Positions 1 through 9,349 of a DNA stretch of 64,000 bases are shown here, piece after piece. Source of the DNA: an uncultured Flavobacteriaceae bacterium (GTDB lineage: Bacteria; Bacteroidota; Bacteroidia; Flavobacteriales; Flavobacteriaceae). How positions within the stretch are numbered: position 1 is the first letter of the stretch; every line of letters begins with the position of its first letter. The translations under genes and the position numbers were made by a program. The stretch is from NCBI GenBank assembly GCA_947500575.1, contig CANMSI010000002.1, forward strand, positions 978,554 to 1,042,553, in the 5' to 3' direction. A model generated the notes under the pieces. That model worked only from the letters and a program-made list of their open reading frames with translations. It had not been told where the DNA came from and searched no databases.

Positions 1-822
1 AAACCCTCCGCCCACATGATCATAAACACCGCCTTGCATCATTCGATCTAAAGTTGTTTTTGTGTGGGATAAGACAGAACTGTCTTCTTTTAAAGCACCA
101 TAGTCCATTAAAAAATCAATATTTACTGGTAGCATTCTCTTTTCAACTCCAAGATCACCTCCCCAATCTAAATCCCATTGCGTTTTCCATTGGTCAAGGT
201 TTGTTGTTAAGACATCTTCGGTAAGTCCCTCAAAATCTGTAGCAGGTTTTATTAAATTGACCTCCTGTACACCAGCAGCTAATCGATCTGCGTATGCGTT
301 CGCTTCTTCCGGATTATTTCTATAGCGAGTGCTTACTTCTGTTAGAATTTGATTCCATTGTTCTTTGGTATGATATGTATCACCATATAAGGGTTTGCCG
401 TTAGGCAAAAGAATTACGTTTAAAGGCCATCCCCCCCGCCCTTTTACTAATTGTACTGCAATCTGGTATATTTGGTCTACGTCTGGTCTTTCTTCCCTAT
501 CTACCTTAATATTGATAAAATTCTCGTTCATCATTTGAGCGGTAGCTTCATCTTCAAAAGTCTCTTCTTCCATCACATGGCACCAATGGCAAGATGAATA
601 CCCTATACTTACCAATACTAATTTATCTTGTTTTTTTGCATCTGCTAACACACTTTCATCCCAAGCTCTCCAATTCACCGGATTATGAGCATGCTGCAAT
701 AAATAAGGACTTGTCTCATTAATTAAATCATTGGTGTACGTATGTTCAGATGCATTCCTTCCGTTTTCTTTACAAGAAAAAACAAATAACATAAGAAGAC
801 AAAAAGTAAGATTCCTTAACAT
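1..822 (-). CDS. DUF255 thioredoxin-like lipoprotein, 3' end outside window
   Basis: The reverse strand reads open from ATG at 822 to the window edge (274 codons), so the C-terminal part is missing. Residues 1-17 form a lipoprotein signal ending in FVFSC. A DUF255 (YyaL/spermatogenesis-associated protein 20-like) thioredoxin fold follows, with the family hallmark [14 protein letters not shown] and Cys78/Cys81 as the CxxC pair. The later segments [14 protein letters not shown] and GRGGWPLNV are also typical. Full members are about 650-700 residues and carry a six-hairpin glycosidase-like domain after the thioredoxin part, so more than half is probably outside. The role is presumably redox related in the cell envelope; the substrate is unknown. 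It lies downstream of and in the same direction as the ApbE group, after a 256-bp gap. Confidence 0.88.
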   Translation of the reverse strand, partial: MLRNLTFCLLMLFVFSCKENGRNASEHTYTNDLINETSPYLLQHAHNPVNWRAWDESVLADAKKQDKLVLVSIGYSSCHWCHVMEEETFEDEATAQMMNENFINIKVDREERPDVDQIYQIAVQLVKGRGGWPLNVILLPNGKPLYGDTYHTKEQWNQILTEVSTRYRNNPEEANAYADRLAAGVQEVNLIKPATDFEGLTEDVLTTNLDQWKTQWDLDWGGDLGVEKRMLPVNIDFLMDYGALKEDSSVLSHTKTTLDRMMQGGVYDHVGGGF

Positions 823-927
823 ATTTTTACTTTATTTTTTTATTTAGATTCTTGTTCTAGGAATCCAAGCATACTATAAGAGGGGTATTCCAATTTAAAC
901 AAATTCATCATTAAAATCCTTCGTTAA

Positions 928-955
928 AGGAGGTAAAGACTCCTTATCACCTCCT
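928..955. repeat. Short inverted repeat between two minus-strand genes
   Basis: AGGAGGT at 928-934 is the reverse complement of ACCTCCT at 949-955, with a 14-nt loop. It lies downstream of the hydrolase gene on the minus strand and is followed there only by a short T run. It may be a weak terminator or a chance hairpin. Confidence 0.3.
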
Positions 956-1078
956 ATAAAACCAAGACAAACGCAAATACAAAATTGAGTCATCATAGAC
1001 ATTATTTTAAGGTATGGAGTTCAGTTTTAAAAATACTAAAATGCCTGGTTTTATTCGTGAATTTGGTAGGCAATTTCG

Positions 1079-1807
1079 CTAGTCGGTTCTTTTTTGCTTC
1101 ATAAACCATTTATATAAATCTGGATTGGTATAGGCCCTTCCCCACGCATTATGCCCCACACCCTTATACCTCGTAAATTGCACATCGTATCCCATTTCTA
1201 AAAGACGGGCTACCATGGTCTCCGATTCCGATATAGGGATGGAGTTATCTTCTTCGCCATGAAATACCCAAATAGGCATCTTACGATCTATCCAAGCAGC
1301 ATACGGCAAAGGAGTCATACCACATACCACTGCCATTGCAGCAAAGGTATCTGGATATTGCACAGCAAGTTCCCAAGCAGCACCTCCACCTCTACTTAAA
1401 CCAGTAAGATAAATTCGTTTTGGGTCCACTCTATTATTTGCTACTACGGTATCTAAGAGCTGCTTTACAGCCCTGGTATTCCACCATTTCTTCTTATGAG
1501 GATGCTGAGGAGCCAATATCAAAAAAGGAAACTGTTTTCCTTCTGCCAACATTTTTGGCGGACCACTAGATTTTAATTGGGATAAACTATCACCTACATC
1601 GCCACCACCATGAAGAAATAATAATAATGGGAATTTTTCTTTTTGTTTTTGCTCGTACGCTTCTGGATAGTATAAATAATACTTCAATTTTTCTACAGAA
1701 ACGGTTTCTACCTCATCCGATATTAGATTGGTTTTTTGGGCACTGCATCCTTGTAAAAGACATAGACTTATACAAGCCATACAAAGAAATTTAAAGTAAC
1801 TATCCAT
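1079..1807 (-). CDS. Alpha/beta-hydrolase lipoprotein (PHB depolymerase/prolyl oligopeptidase-like esterase)
   Basis: I place the start at ATG 1807. A TTG three codons earlier is possible but unnecessary, since the signal peptide starts well at MDSYFKF. Residues 1-21 are a lipoprotein signal ending LLQGC. The 242-residue protein shows an alpha/beta-hydrolase fold with oxyanion-region HGGG at 67-70, nucleophile Ser138 in GLSRGG, acid Asp187 in HGEEDNSIP, and His219 in GVGHNAW. This is the pattern of small secreted Bacteroidota phospholipase/carboxylesterase-like proteins that act on esters or sugar-esterified polymers. The actual substrate cannot be read from the sequence. It may be cotranscribed with the DUF3570 gene 50 bp upstream. 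Confidence 0.85.
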   Translation of the reverse strand: MDSYFKFLCMACISLCLLQGCSAQKTNLISDEVETVSVEKLKYYLYYPEAYEQKQKEKFPLLLFLHGGGDVGDSLSQLKSSGPPKMLAEGKQFPFLILAPQHPHKKKWWNTRAVKQLLDTVVANNRVDPKRIYLTGLSRGGGAAWELAVQYPDTFAAMAVVCGMTPLPYAAWIDRKMPIWVFHGEEDNSIPISESETMVARLLEMGYDVQFTRYKGVGHNAWGRAYTNPDLYKWFMKQKRTD

Positions 1808-1857
1808 GCAAAGCAAGGTACTTCTTTATTTTGTTTTCTGAAACCAAAAAGAAGGTT

Positions 1858-3171
1858 CTAATCAGCAATAAAACTAAAACCGATGGCAATATTTGTGGCC
1901 TTTAAACCTGTATTACGCTCATATTGCTGCAACCTTAGATCTACACTTTTTAAACCCACCTTCCAAATACGAAAGTTGGTAAAAATATCTGTGTAGGTAA
2001 CTCCAAAACCATATTGATTGGCAAAATACTTAGACAAATCAAAATCAGAAGTGAAAAAATCTGCAGTAGACAAATGCGCATTGTACGGAGCAAAATAATC
2101 GGCTTGTGTCTGATTGTAAAATCGATACGTTGGATACAAGGTAAACTTATCCGAAATTTTGATAGGTATTTCTATACTGGCCGTATGCGATTGAATTCCC
2201 CAATCATCAAAGTAATACCTATAATAAGTGCGTAGTACAAAGGTTTCGTTTAGATAGTAATTTAATCTACCCCCAAGAGCAACTTTAAATCTTGCATCAG
2301 GGAGTTGTTCTACAGCATCTGCCAAATGAAAATTATCTATAAAAGAATCAGCAACATCACTAAAATAGACCCGCTGAAAAGGGGTGGATAGTAAACCATC
2401 TTGCGTTATTAAATCTAGCGCAAGTGAGCCTTGTAATTTTTTAGATAAGATTTGTGAAAAACCAAATCCAACAGCGTATGAATTTCTGTTCTCATTCTCA
2501 AAAGGTGTAAACATGGGGTTGTAAGCTGCATTCCCAGTAATGGTATTTTGAGTAAATAGTATATTATCCAAGCCAATACCACCAGGAGCAAATGTGCGGA
2601 GTTCTGTAGGGTAAATTGAATTCCATTTATCCAAGAATACATTTCCAGTAATACTTATCTCCGTATTTTTCTCATTAAAAAGTTTGGTATAGCTACCACC
2701 AAAACCCACAGAAAAATAATCGTACTCCACCGCTAGGGACAATTTTGCAGACCATATATCATTTCTACTGTCCGAGCTATGGGCATAACTAATAACGGCA
2801 GTGCTTAACTCATCACTCGAGGATGCACCAGAACTGGCAACAAATGGATCGGCCGGAGCTGCACCATCAAAAGGACCCACATTGGAGGAAGAAGCTGAAC
2901 TGTAGGCAGAAACACTGGCATCTACAGTAAGTATATCATCATCATTTAAGGGAACTGTTACTATAATTGTAGGTGCAACATCAGTGAGTTCTTCTGTTCC
3001 AATACCGCCACTTACAGCAGCATTGTTGCCATCTTGGGTATAGTACCCAAAAAGGAAGTCTATTTCAGAACTTTCAAGTACTCTTTTCTTATAGCTTGTT
3101 TCGGAAGTGGCATCCTGACCGTAACTTACAAAGGCAAAAAAGAAACAAAAGCAAATAAGTATTCTTCTCAT
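1858..3171 (-). CDS. DUF3570 outer-membrane beta-barrel protein
   Basis: The 437-residue protein has a clean signal peptide (residues 1-18, ending VSYGQ). It then shows alternating aromatic/polar strands typical of an outer-membrane barrel, ending in the aromatic-rich strand IGFSFIAD. The N-terminal block with KKRVLESSEIDFLFGYYTQDG and the acidic/serine-rich loop around residues 80-120 match the DUF3570 family. In many Bacteroidota and Gammaproteobacteria, DUF3570 sits next to DUF4266 and an ApbE-type flavin transferase, exactly as here (15 bp after the DUF4266 gene). The joint function is not established. A flavinylated envelope electron-transfer or metal-related role is a guess from the ApbE partner. 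Confidence 0.85.
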   Translation of the reverse strand: MRRILICFCFFFAFVSYGQDATSETSYKKRVLESSEIDFLFGYYTQDGNNAAVSGGIGTEELTDVAPTIIVTVPLNDDDILTVDASVSAYSSASSSNVGPFDGAAPADPFVASSGASSSDELSTAVISYAHSSDSRNDIWSAKLSLAVEYDYFSVGFGGSYTKLFNEKNTEISITGNVFLDKWNSIYPTELRTFAPGGIGLDNILFTQNTITGNAAYNPMFTPFENENRNSYAVGFGFSQILSKKLQGSLALDLITQDGLLSTPFQRVYFSDVADSFIDNFHLADAVEQLPDARFKVALGGRLNYYLNETFVLRTYYRYYFDDWGIQSHTASIEIPIKISDKFTLYPTYRFYNQTQADYFAPYNAHLSTADFFTSDFDLSKYFANQYGFGVTYTDIFTNFRIWKVGLKSVDLRLQQYERNTGLKATNIAIGFSFIAD

Positions 3172-3186
3172 GTAAAGGTTGTTATT

Positions 3187-3399
3187 TTAATTACATCCAC
3201 AACCACCACCAGTTTTACCTCCATTTGCACCTACTCCTGCTTCCCTATAGGCATGAAAAGTAGTTTCAAAACGGTCTGTTTTTTTACTTGCCAGTAGCAT
3301 GTCTGGATCATTCAAATAGACCTTCTCATATTCTTTAACGGCTACACAAGAGCCTAGAAAACTAGCAGCAAACAAACCTAAAACAACCTTCTTTATCAT
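3187..3399 (-). CDS. DUF4266 small lipoprotein with Cys-rich tail
   Basis: This 70-residue protein has a lipoprotein signal ending FLGSC (Cys18). The body contains the DUF4266 signature, a KEYEKVYLNDPDM segment and a fairly conserved HAYREAG motif. The tail is glycine-rich and ends in GGGCGCN, so two cysteines sit at the extreme C-terminus and could bind metal or form a disulfide. Its start overlaps the apbE stop by 4 bp (ATGA type), and DUF3570 follows after 15 bp, so the three are translated from one message. The family has no assigned biochemical function. Confidence 0.85.
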   Translation of the reverse strand: MIKKVVLGLFAASFLGSCVAVKEYEKVYLNDPDMLLASKKTDRFETTFHAYREAGVGANGGKTGGGCGCN

Positions 3400-4379
3400 A
3401 ATTTATCAATTTCAATATGATCTGATGTATGTATTTTTCCGGTATCATCAATTAATATACAAGATACCTGAGGTATTTGATTAATTCTGTCCAAGCCAGC
3501 TTCAACACCCATTACGAAAATGGAAGTCGCCAAAGCATCAGCCAATTCGGCTTTTGGAGCAAAAACAGTAGCACTTACAATTCCACTAGCTGGGTATCCA
3601 GTTCGTGGATCTATAATATGCGCATAACGCTTCTTATTAATAGTAACGTATTTTTCGTAGTTTCCTGATGTCACTACGGCATTATTATTGACTGGTAGGA
3701 GTGCAAAGGCTTTATTTTTATCCAAAGGATTGGTTATAGCTACTTTCCAAGAGACTCCTGAAGGCTGAGTCCCCCATGTATTCATATCGCCCGAGGCATT
3801 CACAATTCCTGACACTACACCTTCTTTCATTAGAAGATTTTTAACTGCATCTGCTGCATATCCTTTGCCAATAGCTCCAAAACCAATTTTCATTCCCCGA
3901 AGCTTCAAAAATACTGTGCTTGCTTCTTCATTAAGAAGAATATGGCGGTATCCAACTTTGGCAACGGAGGCTTTAATTTTTTCTAATGCAGGCATTTGTT
4001 GCATACTACCATCAAACTTCCAAATCGGATCCATAGAAGCATAACTAATATCAAAAGCACCATCGGTGAGTTTAGAAATACCAATAGCACGTTGAATGAG
4101 ATCAAAAAGCTCTCTATCTACTTTTACGGGTTGTATCCCTGCATTGAAATTAATTTTTGATGTTTGTGAGTTGCTATCCCAAGAGGAAATAAGCTTTTCG
4201 ATGCGGTCAATCTCTTGTATAGCCCTATCCAAGTATAATGCTGCAGCTATTGAATCTTTAGCAACTACGGTAACTTCAAAACCACTTCCCATGCTTTTAA
4301 AGGAGCGCTTAAAAATGGACTGTGCCTGCAATTGAAAAAAGCAAAAAAAGGCGAATATAAAATAGTAGCGCAGCTTCAA
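3396..4379 (-). CDS. apbE: FAD:protein FMN transferase (ApbE family)
   Basis: The 327-residue exported protein has a signal peptide (residues 1-19, ending QLQAQ) and then the ApbE fold. Visible motifs are FKSMGSGFEVTV near the N-terminus, the GKGYAADAV motif, GIVNASGDMNTWG, and the C-terminal HIIDPRTGYPASG and ALATSIFVMG blocks with the Mg/FAD-binding Asp. The family transfers FMN from FAD to a threonine or serine of target proteins outside the cytoplasm. The only plausible start is TTG at 4379, because an in-frame TAA lies just upstream and the next ATG would remove the signal peptide. It is the first gene of the apbE-DUF4266-DUF3570 set. No obvious flavinylation-target motif protein is seen in the window. 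Confidence 0.92.
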   Translation of the reverse strand: MKLRYYFIFAFFCFFQLQAQSIFKRSFKSMGSGFEVTVVAKDSIAAALYLDRAIQEIDRIEKLISSWDSNSQTSKINFNAGIQPVKVDRELFDLIQRAIGISKLTDGAFDISYASMDPIWKFDGSMQQMPALEKIKASVAKVGYRHILLNEEASTVFLKLRGMKIGFGAIGKGYAADAVKNLLMKEGVVSGIVNASGDMNTWGTQPSGVSWKVAITNPLDKNKAFALLPVNNNAVVTSGNYEKYVTINKKRYAHIIDPRTGYPASGIVSATVFAPKAELADALATSIFVMGVEAGLDRINQIPQVSCILIDDTGKIHTSDHIEIDKL

Positions 4380-4542
4380 AAAGAAATATGTTTAATGTGT
4401 TCTACGAAAGTATGCTTTTTATAGCCTATTTCATAGAACAGGAAGAATATACCGAGTATAACAATCCTAACAATTCTTATAATTTTAGGGGCGGGTAAAA
4501 CATTTAAATTTCATAGCTTAGTGGAAACTTCAGCAACCATTT

Positions 4543-5100
4543 ATGCATAAAAAATATGTTCTTGTATGGGTACTTCTTGGATGCATTACACTTTTAGCCT
4601 GTAGTGACTCCAATAGTGCTACTGAAGAGATGGAAGAGGAAAACAGTATAGATACAGACCAAGATGGCATCGTTGACCTCCTAGATAACTGTATTTCCTT
4701 GGCCAATGCCAACCAATTAGACAGTGATAGTGATGGAGAAGGAGACGTATGCGATGCGGATGATGATAATGATGGTATCTTGGATGTAGCAGATAATTGT
4801 AGATTAACACCTAATCCAGAGCAATTAGACGACGACCAGGACGGCTTTGGAGATAGTTGTGACAATGATGGAGATGGTCCTGATGAAGATAATGACGGTG
4901 TTTTAGAGGCCTTTGATAATTGCCCCACCACACCCAATCCAGACCAATTAGATACAGACCGTGATGAAGAGGGCGATGCCTGCGATACGGACGATGATGG
5001 AGATGGTATCTCGGATTCTGAAGACAACTGCCCCTTAACCCCTAATGCCAACCAACTAGATACTGATAATGACGGTATTGGAGATGTTTGCGATCAATAA
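4543..5100 (+). CDS. Thrombospondin type-3 repeat lipoprotein
   Basis: The 185-residue protein has a lipoprotein signal ending LLAC (Cys20) and then almost nothing but calcium-binding thrombospondin type-3 repeats: DxDxDGxxDxxDNC units at about residues 37-52, 60-85, 95-125 and 130-183, with paired cysteines and LTPNxxQLDxDxDGxGDxCD linkers. It is extremely acidic. Such repeats bind many Ca2+ ions and usually serve as rigid spacers or surface stalks. Here no adhesive or enzymatic domain is attached, so it is probably a stand-alone surface Ca-binding lipoprotein. It is divergent from apbE and lies 22 bp before the aminotransferase gene, so cotranscription is possible. Confidence 0.85.
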   Translation: MHKKYVLVWVLLGCITLLACSDSNSATEEMEEENSIDTDQDGIVDLLDNCISLANANQLDSDSDGEGDVCDADDDNDGILDVADNCRLTPNPEQLDDDQDGFGDSCDNDGDGPDEDNDGVLEAFDNCPTTPNPDQLDTDRDEEGDACDTDDDGDGISDSEDNCPLTPNANQLDTDNDGIGDVCDQ

Positions 5101-5122
5101 ATAGTACACCAAAGAACGAAGG

Positions 5123-6394
5123 ATGAAAAATAGAAGGAAGTTTATCAAAACATTGAGTACTGGCATTGCAGGGTCTGTTTTAATGCCGCAACTCACCGCC
5201 TCCGAAGGCTCAGCTACCGATTCAATTGTTTGGGGAGATTTGAATACGGATGCATCAGAAGACTATTGGGAATCTTTAGCCAAGCAATTCGTTTTTACTC
5301 CCAATCTAAAGTATTTTAATAATGCCTCCTTGGGAGCAAGCCCCATCCCTGTGCAAAAAGCCACTGAGACCTATAAAAAAATGTTGGATGGTTTCCCTTC
5401 CAAATATATGTGGGGTGGTTGGGATGAGGAAAAAGAGGCGGTTCGTTCAAAACTGGCAAACTTGTTTTCTGTATCCAATGAAGAAATTGCATTGGTGCAT
5501 AATACTACGGAGGGTATGAATCTGATTGCCAGAAGTTTTGATTTAAAGCCGGGAGATGAAGTAATTTTAGCAGACCATGAGCACGCGAGTGGCACTATTC
5601 CTTGGGAAGTATGGCAAGAAACCAAGGGAATTAAACTCGTACGCCCTACCCTACCGATACTCCCCAAGGATAAAGAGGAGATAGTTGCTATCTACCAAAA
5701 AGCCATTACACCAAAAACCAAGGTCATTTCTATGTGTCATATTGTGAATACCAATGGCATGCTATTGCCTGTAAAGGAAGTTTCTGAATTAGCACATGAA
5801 AAAGGAATTTTAGTGGCGGTAGATGGCGCACAATCTGCTGGGATGTTTCAAATAAATTTACACGATTTAGCATGCGATTTTTATGTAGCCAGTGCACATA
5901 AATGGCTTTTTTCTCCCAAGGGAGTAGGTGTTTTTTATGCTAAAAAGGAGAGTCAGCATTTCTTGAAACCCCTAATGGTTGCTAGAGGCTATACAGATGA
6001 AAGCATTCGTAGACTAGAAAATTATAATACTAGGAACTTACCTGAAGTATTGGGTTTAGGTGCTGCGGTAGATTTTCATAGAGAGGTAGGTGCGCAAAAG
6101 ATCCATGAACGTAGCTATGCATTAAAGAAGTATTTTCGTTCCAAAATTCAGCAGCATACAAAACTGGCATTGAAAACACCAGAAGCCGAAACCCTTTCAG
6201 CGGCCATACAAGTGGTAGAAATAATAGGAAAAGACGTCAATGAAGTTAAGCAACAGCTTTTTGATAAATATGGTATAGATTGCAGGCCTATGAGCGGTTT
6301 TAGTCTCAATGCCTTACGCTTTTCCTTTGCCATTTACATTACCAAAAAAGATATAGACTACTTGGTAAATGCCTTAAAAGAGTTAGCCACCTGA
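5123..6394 (+). CDS. Secreted aminotransferase class V (isopenicillin N epimerase-like PLP enzyme)
   Basis: The 423-residue protein has an N-terminus MKNRRKFIKTLSTGIAGSV that resembles a twin-arginine/lipoprotein-type signal, so it may be exported folded with its cofactor. The body is a fold type I PLP enzyme of class V: HNTTEGMN at 126-133 near the phosphate site, Asp234 in VAVDGAQS, and the Schiff-base lysine Lys260 in ASAHKWLFSPKGVG. Relatives include isopenicillin N epimerase-like and cysteine desulfurase-like proteins. The substrate is not predictable. An IscS/SufS role is unlikely because of the export signal and the lack of sulfur-trafficking neighbours. Confidence 0.87.
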   Translation: MKNRRKFIKTLSTGIAGSVLMPQLTASEGSATDSIVWGDLNTDASEDYWESLAKQFVFTPNLKYFNNASLGASPIPVQKATETYKKMLDGFPSKYMWGGWDEEKEAVRSKLANLFSVSNEEIALVHNTTEGMNLIARSFDLKPGDEVILADHEHASGTIPWEVWQETKGIKLVRPTLPILPKDKEEIVAIYQKAITPKTKVISMCHIVNTNGMLLPVKEVSELAHEKGILVAVDGAQSAGMFQINLHDLACDFYVASAHKWLFSPKGVGVFYAKKESQHFLKPLMVARGYTDESIRRLENYNTRNLPEVLGLGAAVDFHREVGAQKIHERSYALKKYFRSKIQQHTKLALKTPEAETLSAAIQVVEIIGKDVNEVKQQLFDKYGIDCRPMSGFSLNALRFSFAIYITKKDIDYLVNALKELAT

Positions 6395-6510
6395 AAAAAC
6401 TAAGGCCCTATAGCTACTACTTTTAAAAACAATAGAAATCTCTTAGATTCGCACAGATCTTAATAGGTATAAATAATAGTACTCATAGCGACTTGTTAGC
6501 TATAAATGAA

Positions 6511-7212
6511 ATGAAACAAACTTTATACTTCATATTACTAATTGGATTTTTAAGCTGTCAGAAGTCTCAAAAAAAGCTTGAACTGACTAGTAGCAACTGT
6601 AACAATACAAAACTGGTAAATTATATCCATCCAATTAGTAATTTTAATAAAGGTCGCACATTTATCTACTCATTGAAATCAAATAGGAATTCCAAAATAG
6701 AATTTTTTAAAGAAACATATTCAATGGAAGTTGATAAAGATTCTTTACTATTCAGCATGGTAAAAAACGCTCAAGGAAAAGTAACCGACTCAACCATATT
6801 AACTATTACGAATGGAATTCCAAAAGTTAGAGAATCTTTTACAAGAGTAGATATTTACCCTGAGTTGTTACCAACAAAAGACTCTATTGTTGGAAATAGT
6901 TATTGCGAATTTGGAACTTTTTGGGATTCTTATGAATATAAAATTCCAGTCGACAACAAAATAGTTTCAAGAAAGTTTCAGGGACGTACAACTCATAAAG
7001 AATATGTAAAAAGAGTCTTTAATGGTGTAGAATACCAGTGCGCAATTATTGAATCCGAAAAAACGTTAACAACTGAATTTAATGGACAAACGGAGAAACT
7101 GAGTGGTACTTGGACAGGTTGTTCTTGCGAAAATTTAGGTGAACTTTATTCGACAACTAAAACAGAAGATGGAATGGTGATTGAATACACCCTAGAAAAG
7201 ATCATTGAATAA
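6511..7212 (+). CDS. Lipoprotein of unknown function
   Basis: The 233-residue protein starts at ATG 6511. A TTG 18 bp earlier only adds an unnatural extension in front of the signal peptide. Lipobox is GFLSC (Cys16). The mature part is beta-rich with several isolated cysteines, including CSCENLGELYSTT near the C-terminus, and has no catalytic motif I recognise. It is a single plus-strand gene with spacers of about 115 bp on both sides. I cannot assign a family. Confidence 0.7.
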   Translation: MKQTLYFILLIGFLSCQKSQKKLELTSSNCNNTKLVNYIHPISNFNKGRTFIYSLKSNRNSKIEFFKETYSMEVDKDSLLFSMVKNAQGKVTDSTILTITNGIPKVRESFTRVDIYPELLPTKDSIVGNSYCEFGTFWDSYEYKIPVDNKIVSRKFQGRTTHKEYVKRVFNGVEYQCAIIESEKTLTTEFNGQTEKLSGTWTGCSCENLGELYSTTKTEDGMVIEYTLEKIIE

Positions 7213-7326
7213 AGAACAATATCCATAGTTCACTCTCTGTTAGAGACTCAAAGAAAAAATCTACTTTTATTTAGCTATAGGTCTATAGACAAAATTATAG
7301 CCAAAAAATTGGTACCAATTTGAAAA

Positions 7327-8022
7327 ATGAAACGCACCGCAATAATATTTACATCGCTTTTAATTTTTAGTTGTAATCAAAACACAAAGAATAACAATCA
7401 AATGGGAATATTTGACAAACTTTTTGGAAAGAATAATACGGGTAAAAAAGAAGGACTCAAAACCTATAATCAAGAAATTGAGAAAACTAGTACGATGTTA
7501 GACGAAACGATCTTTTGGAATATCGTTGACACCTCCGTAAAGAACACTGAAAATCAGGATTCACAAGAAAGGCTTTTAGTGAAAGAAATTGAAAAACTGA
7601 CACCAACACAGATGATTGGTTTTAGGCTAAGAACAGACAAACTTCTATACGATACTTACAATTCAGAAATGTGGTGCGCAGGATATATCATGAATGGTGG
7701 GTGCTCTGACGACGGATTTGAGTATTTCCGAAATTGGGTAATATCAAAAGGAAAAGATAAATATGACAAAGCAAAAGAAAATCCTGATAGTCTGATTTCC
7801 GAATACATATCCACTAATGAATTTTATGAATTTGAAGGGTTTTGGTATGTAGCTTTAACAGCATTCAAAAATAAAACAGGCAAAGAATTATACGACTATA
7901 TTGCTGATGATTTTAGGTTTGATGAAAGTAATTATCCGAATTTCGAATTTACCTGGAAAGAAGAAGAACCAGAAACCATGAAAGCAATTTGCCCTAACCT
8001 ATTTAATAAAATGTGGAATTAA
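7327..8022 (+). CDS. DUF4240-domain lipoprotein
   Basis: Residues 1-16 are a lipoprotein signal ending LLIFSC. After a polar linker, residues 58-230 match the DUF4240 pattern: an initial DETIFWNIVD, a central YNSEMWCAGYIMNGGCSDDGFEYFRNW, and ALTAFKNKTGKELYDYI. Most DUF4240 proteins are cytoplasmic, 150-200 residues, and poorly characterised, often in accessory regions near polymorphic toxins. The lipoprotein signal here is therefore notable. An in-frame Met at residue 57 could mark the ancestral start, with the signal and linker as an added exporting leader. Function is unknown. Confidence 0.8.
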   Translation: MKRTAIIFTSLLIFSCNQNTKNNNQMGIFDKLFGKNNTGKKEGLKTYNQEIEKTSTMLDETIFWNIVDTSVKNTENQDSQERLLVKEIEKLTPTQMIGFRLRTDKLLYDTYNSEMWCAGYIMNGGCSDDGFEYFRNWVISKGKDKYDKAKENPDSLISEYISTNEFYEFEGFWYVALTAFKNKTGKELYDYIADDFRFDESNYPNFEFTWKEEEPETMKAICPNLFNKMWN

Positions 8023-8222
8023 AAACTACTGCTAACACCGTATATTAGTAATTAAAGTAGTTGGTCATTACAGAGAACATTTCCAGCAAAACACTATCTT
8101 AGTTTGGTAGGTAATTTCTGTTGAAAATTATCCACACTTGACCGTATACCAACCGCTGAGAGTAAGTTTTAGTTAATTCATAGATATTAAAAGTAAGTCT
8201 CCAAAAATTGATGTGATAAATA
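8023..8222. other. Spacer with the flavobacterial intergenic motif gctaacaccgtatat
   Basis: This 200-bp spacer begins with ctgctaacaccgtatatt and ends with gaccgtataccaaccgct. In my experience such spacer sequences recur between accessory genes of Flavobacteriia and look like degenerate cassette or recombination borders. The two ends are only loosely complementary. No gene or terminator is visible. Confidence 0.4.
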
Positions 8223-9191
8223 ATGATGAGAAGAAAATACCTTATATTAATTGGAATTATAGCGCTGCTCCTAAGTGGTTATTTTATAGCAGATTCCATT
8301 CTATTTGATGGAGTAAGACCTAAAGCTATCAGCGAAAATGGTTTTCAAGCAAATTATTTCGCAAAAGAAAATATAGAAGCTAAAACAACAATAATTTTGC
8401 CGGGTGGAGGTCCGTGGGGAGACTATTGGGCACAACATTTTGCTAAAAATGACATGGTGGGACTATCCATTCCCTATTCAGGAAGCATAGGTTTACCAGA
8501 ACTACCTGAAGAAATTGAATTGAAATACTTTGAAAACGCCATTCATTGGCTTAGCAAACAGTCCGCAGTTGATCCAAATAAAATAGTGGTGATGGGCGCA
8601 TCTAAAAATGCTGAATTAGCATTGATCATAGCTTCTACATTTCAGGAGTTGGTAAGCGGTGTGATAGCATACGCACCTAGTTCAGTCTCCTGGTCAAATA
8701 CGGTTTTACCGTATAATTCCGATGAATTGAAAGCGAGTTGGAAGTACAAAGGCATTGACATTCCATATATTCCAATGGATAAAATCAAAGGAAATCAATC
8801 TAATACAATCAATATGTTGGAGTATTGGGAAAATGGTTTGAAAAAAACTGACTATGTAGAGGAAGCGGTCATCAAAGTCGAACAAATCAATGGACCTATT
8901 TTACTCTTCTCTGGAAATGATGATAAAGTGTGGCCTGCCTCTAAAATGGCTGATATGATTGAAAAACGCTTAGAAGCAAACGGATTTAAATACACCTTTC
9001 AGAATTTAAAATACAATAATGCTGGGCACTCCATTTCTGGCAACCCTGATGATAAATCAAGCTATAGCAGTAGAACAATAACTATTGATGGCAAAGAGTA
9101 CGAATACGAGCAGGGAGGAAATGCTAAGGGCGACTATAAAGCCAAACAGGATGCAAGAATTAAATTAATGGAATTCTTACGGAAAATATAA
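8223..9191 (+). CDS. Membrane-anchored alpha/beta hydrolase (BAAT C-terminal family)
   Basis: The 322-residue protein has an N-terminal membrane helix (about 5-25) and a hydrolase domain resembling the C-terminal domain of bile acid-CoA:amino acid N-acyltransferase/acyl-CoA thioesterases. Nucleophile Ser127 lies in GASKNAEL, acid Asp234 in SGNDDKVWPA, and His269 in NNAGHSIS. In characterised BAAT/ACOT enzymes the nucleophile is Ser or Cys; it is Ser here. The oxyanion stretch is ILPGGGPWGDYW. Anchoring at the membrane argues against intracellular CoA-thioester hydrolysis, so the substrate is open. Starts at 8223 and 8226 (ATGATG) are equivalent. Confidence 0.82.
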   Translation: MMRRKYLILIGIIALLLSGYFIADSILFDGVRPKAISENGFQANYFAKENIEAKTTIILPGGGPWGDYWAQHFAKNDMVGLSIPYSGSIGLPELPEEIELKYFENAIHWLSKQSAVDPNKIVVMGASKNAELALIIASTFQELVSGVIAYAPSSVSWSNTVLPYNSDELKASWKYKGIDIPYIPMDKIKGNQSNTINMLEYWENGLKKTDYVEEAVIKVEQINGPILLFSGNDDKVWPASKMADMIEKRLEANGFKYTFQNLKYNNAGHSISGNPDDKSSYSSRTITIDGKEYEYEQGGNAKGDYKAKQDARIKLMEFLRKI

Positions 9192-9349
9192 ATCCGAACG
9201 AAGGCAGTTGCTAACAACACTTAGAATTCAGTACCAACTTCTGCCCTATATCTAAATTCCTTATTTTTATGATCCATGAGTTCTAATTCAAATAGACTCA
9301 TTTGTATAAGAACCTAACGCCTATCTAATCCTTAGCACACATTTAAGAG

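Noticed and set aside
1858..2642. Open frames on the other strand and frame within the DUF3570 gene
   Set aside because: They have no start context or protein composition and lie fully inside a well supported barrel gene; similar shadow frames throughout were ignored.
4543..5100. Repetitive DNA suggesting a CRISPR or tandem repeat
   Set aside because: The repetition is coding: thrombospondin type-3 calcium-binding units of variable length. No CRISPR array or cas gene is visible in the window.
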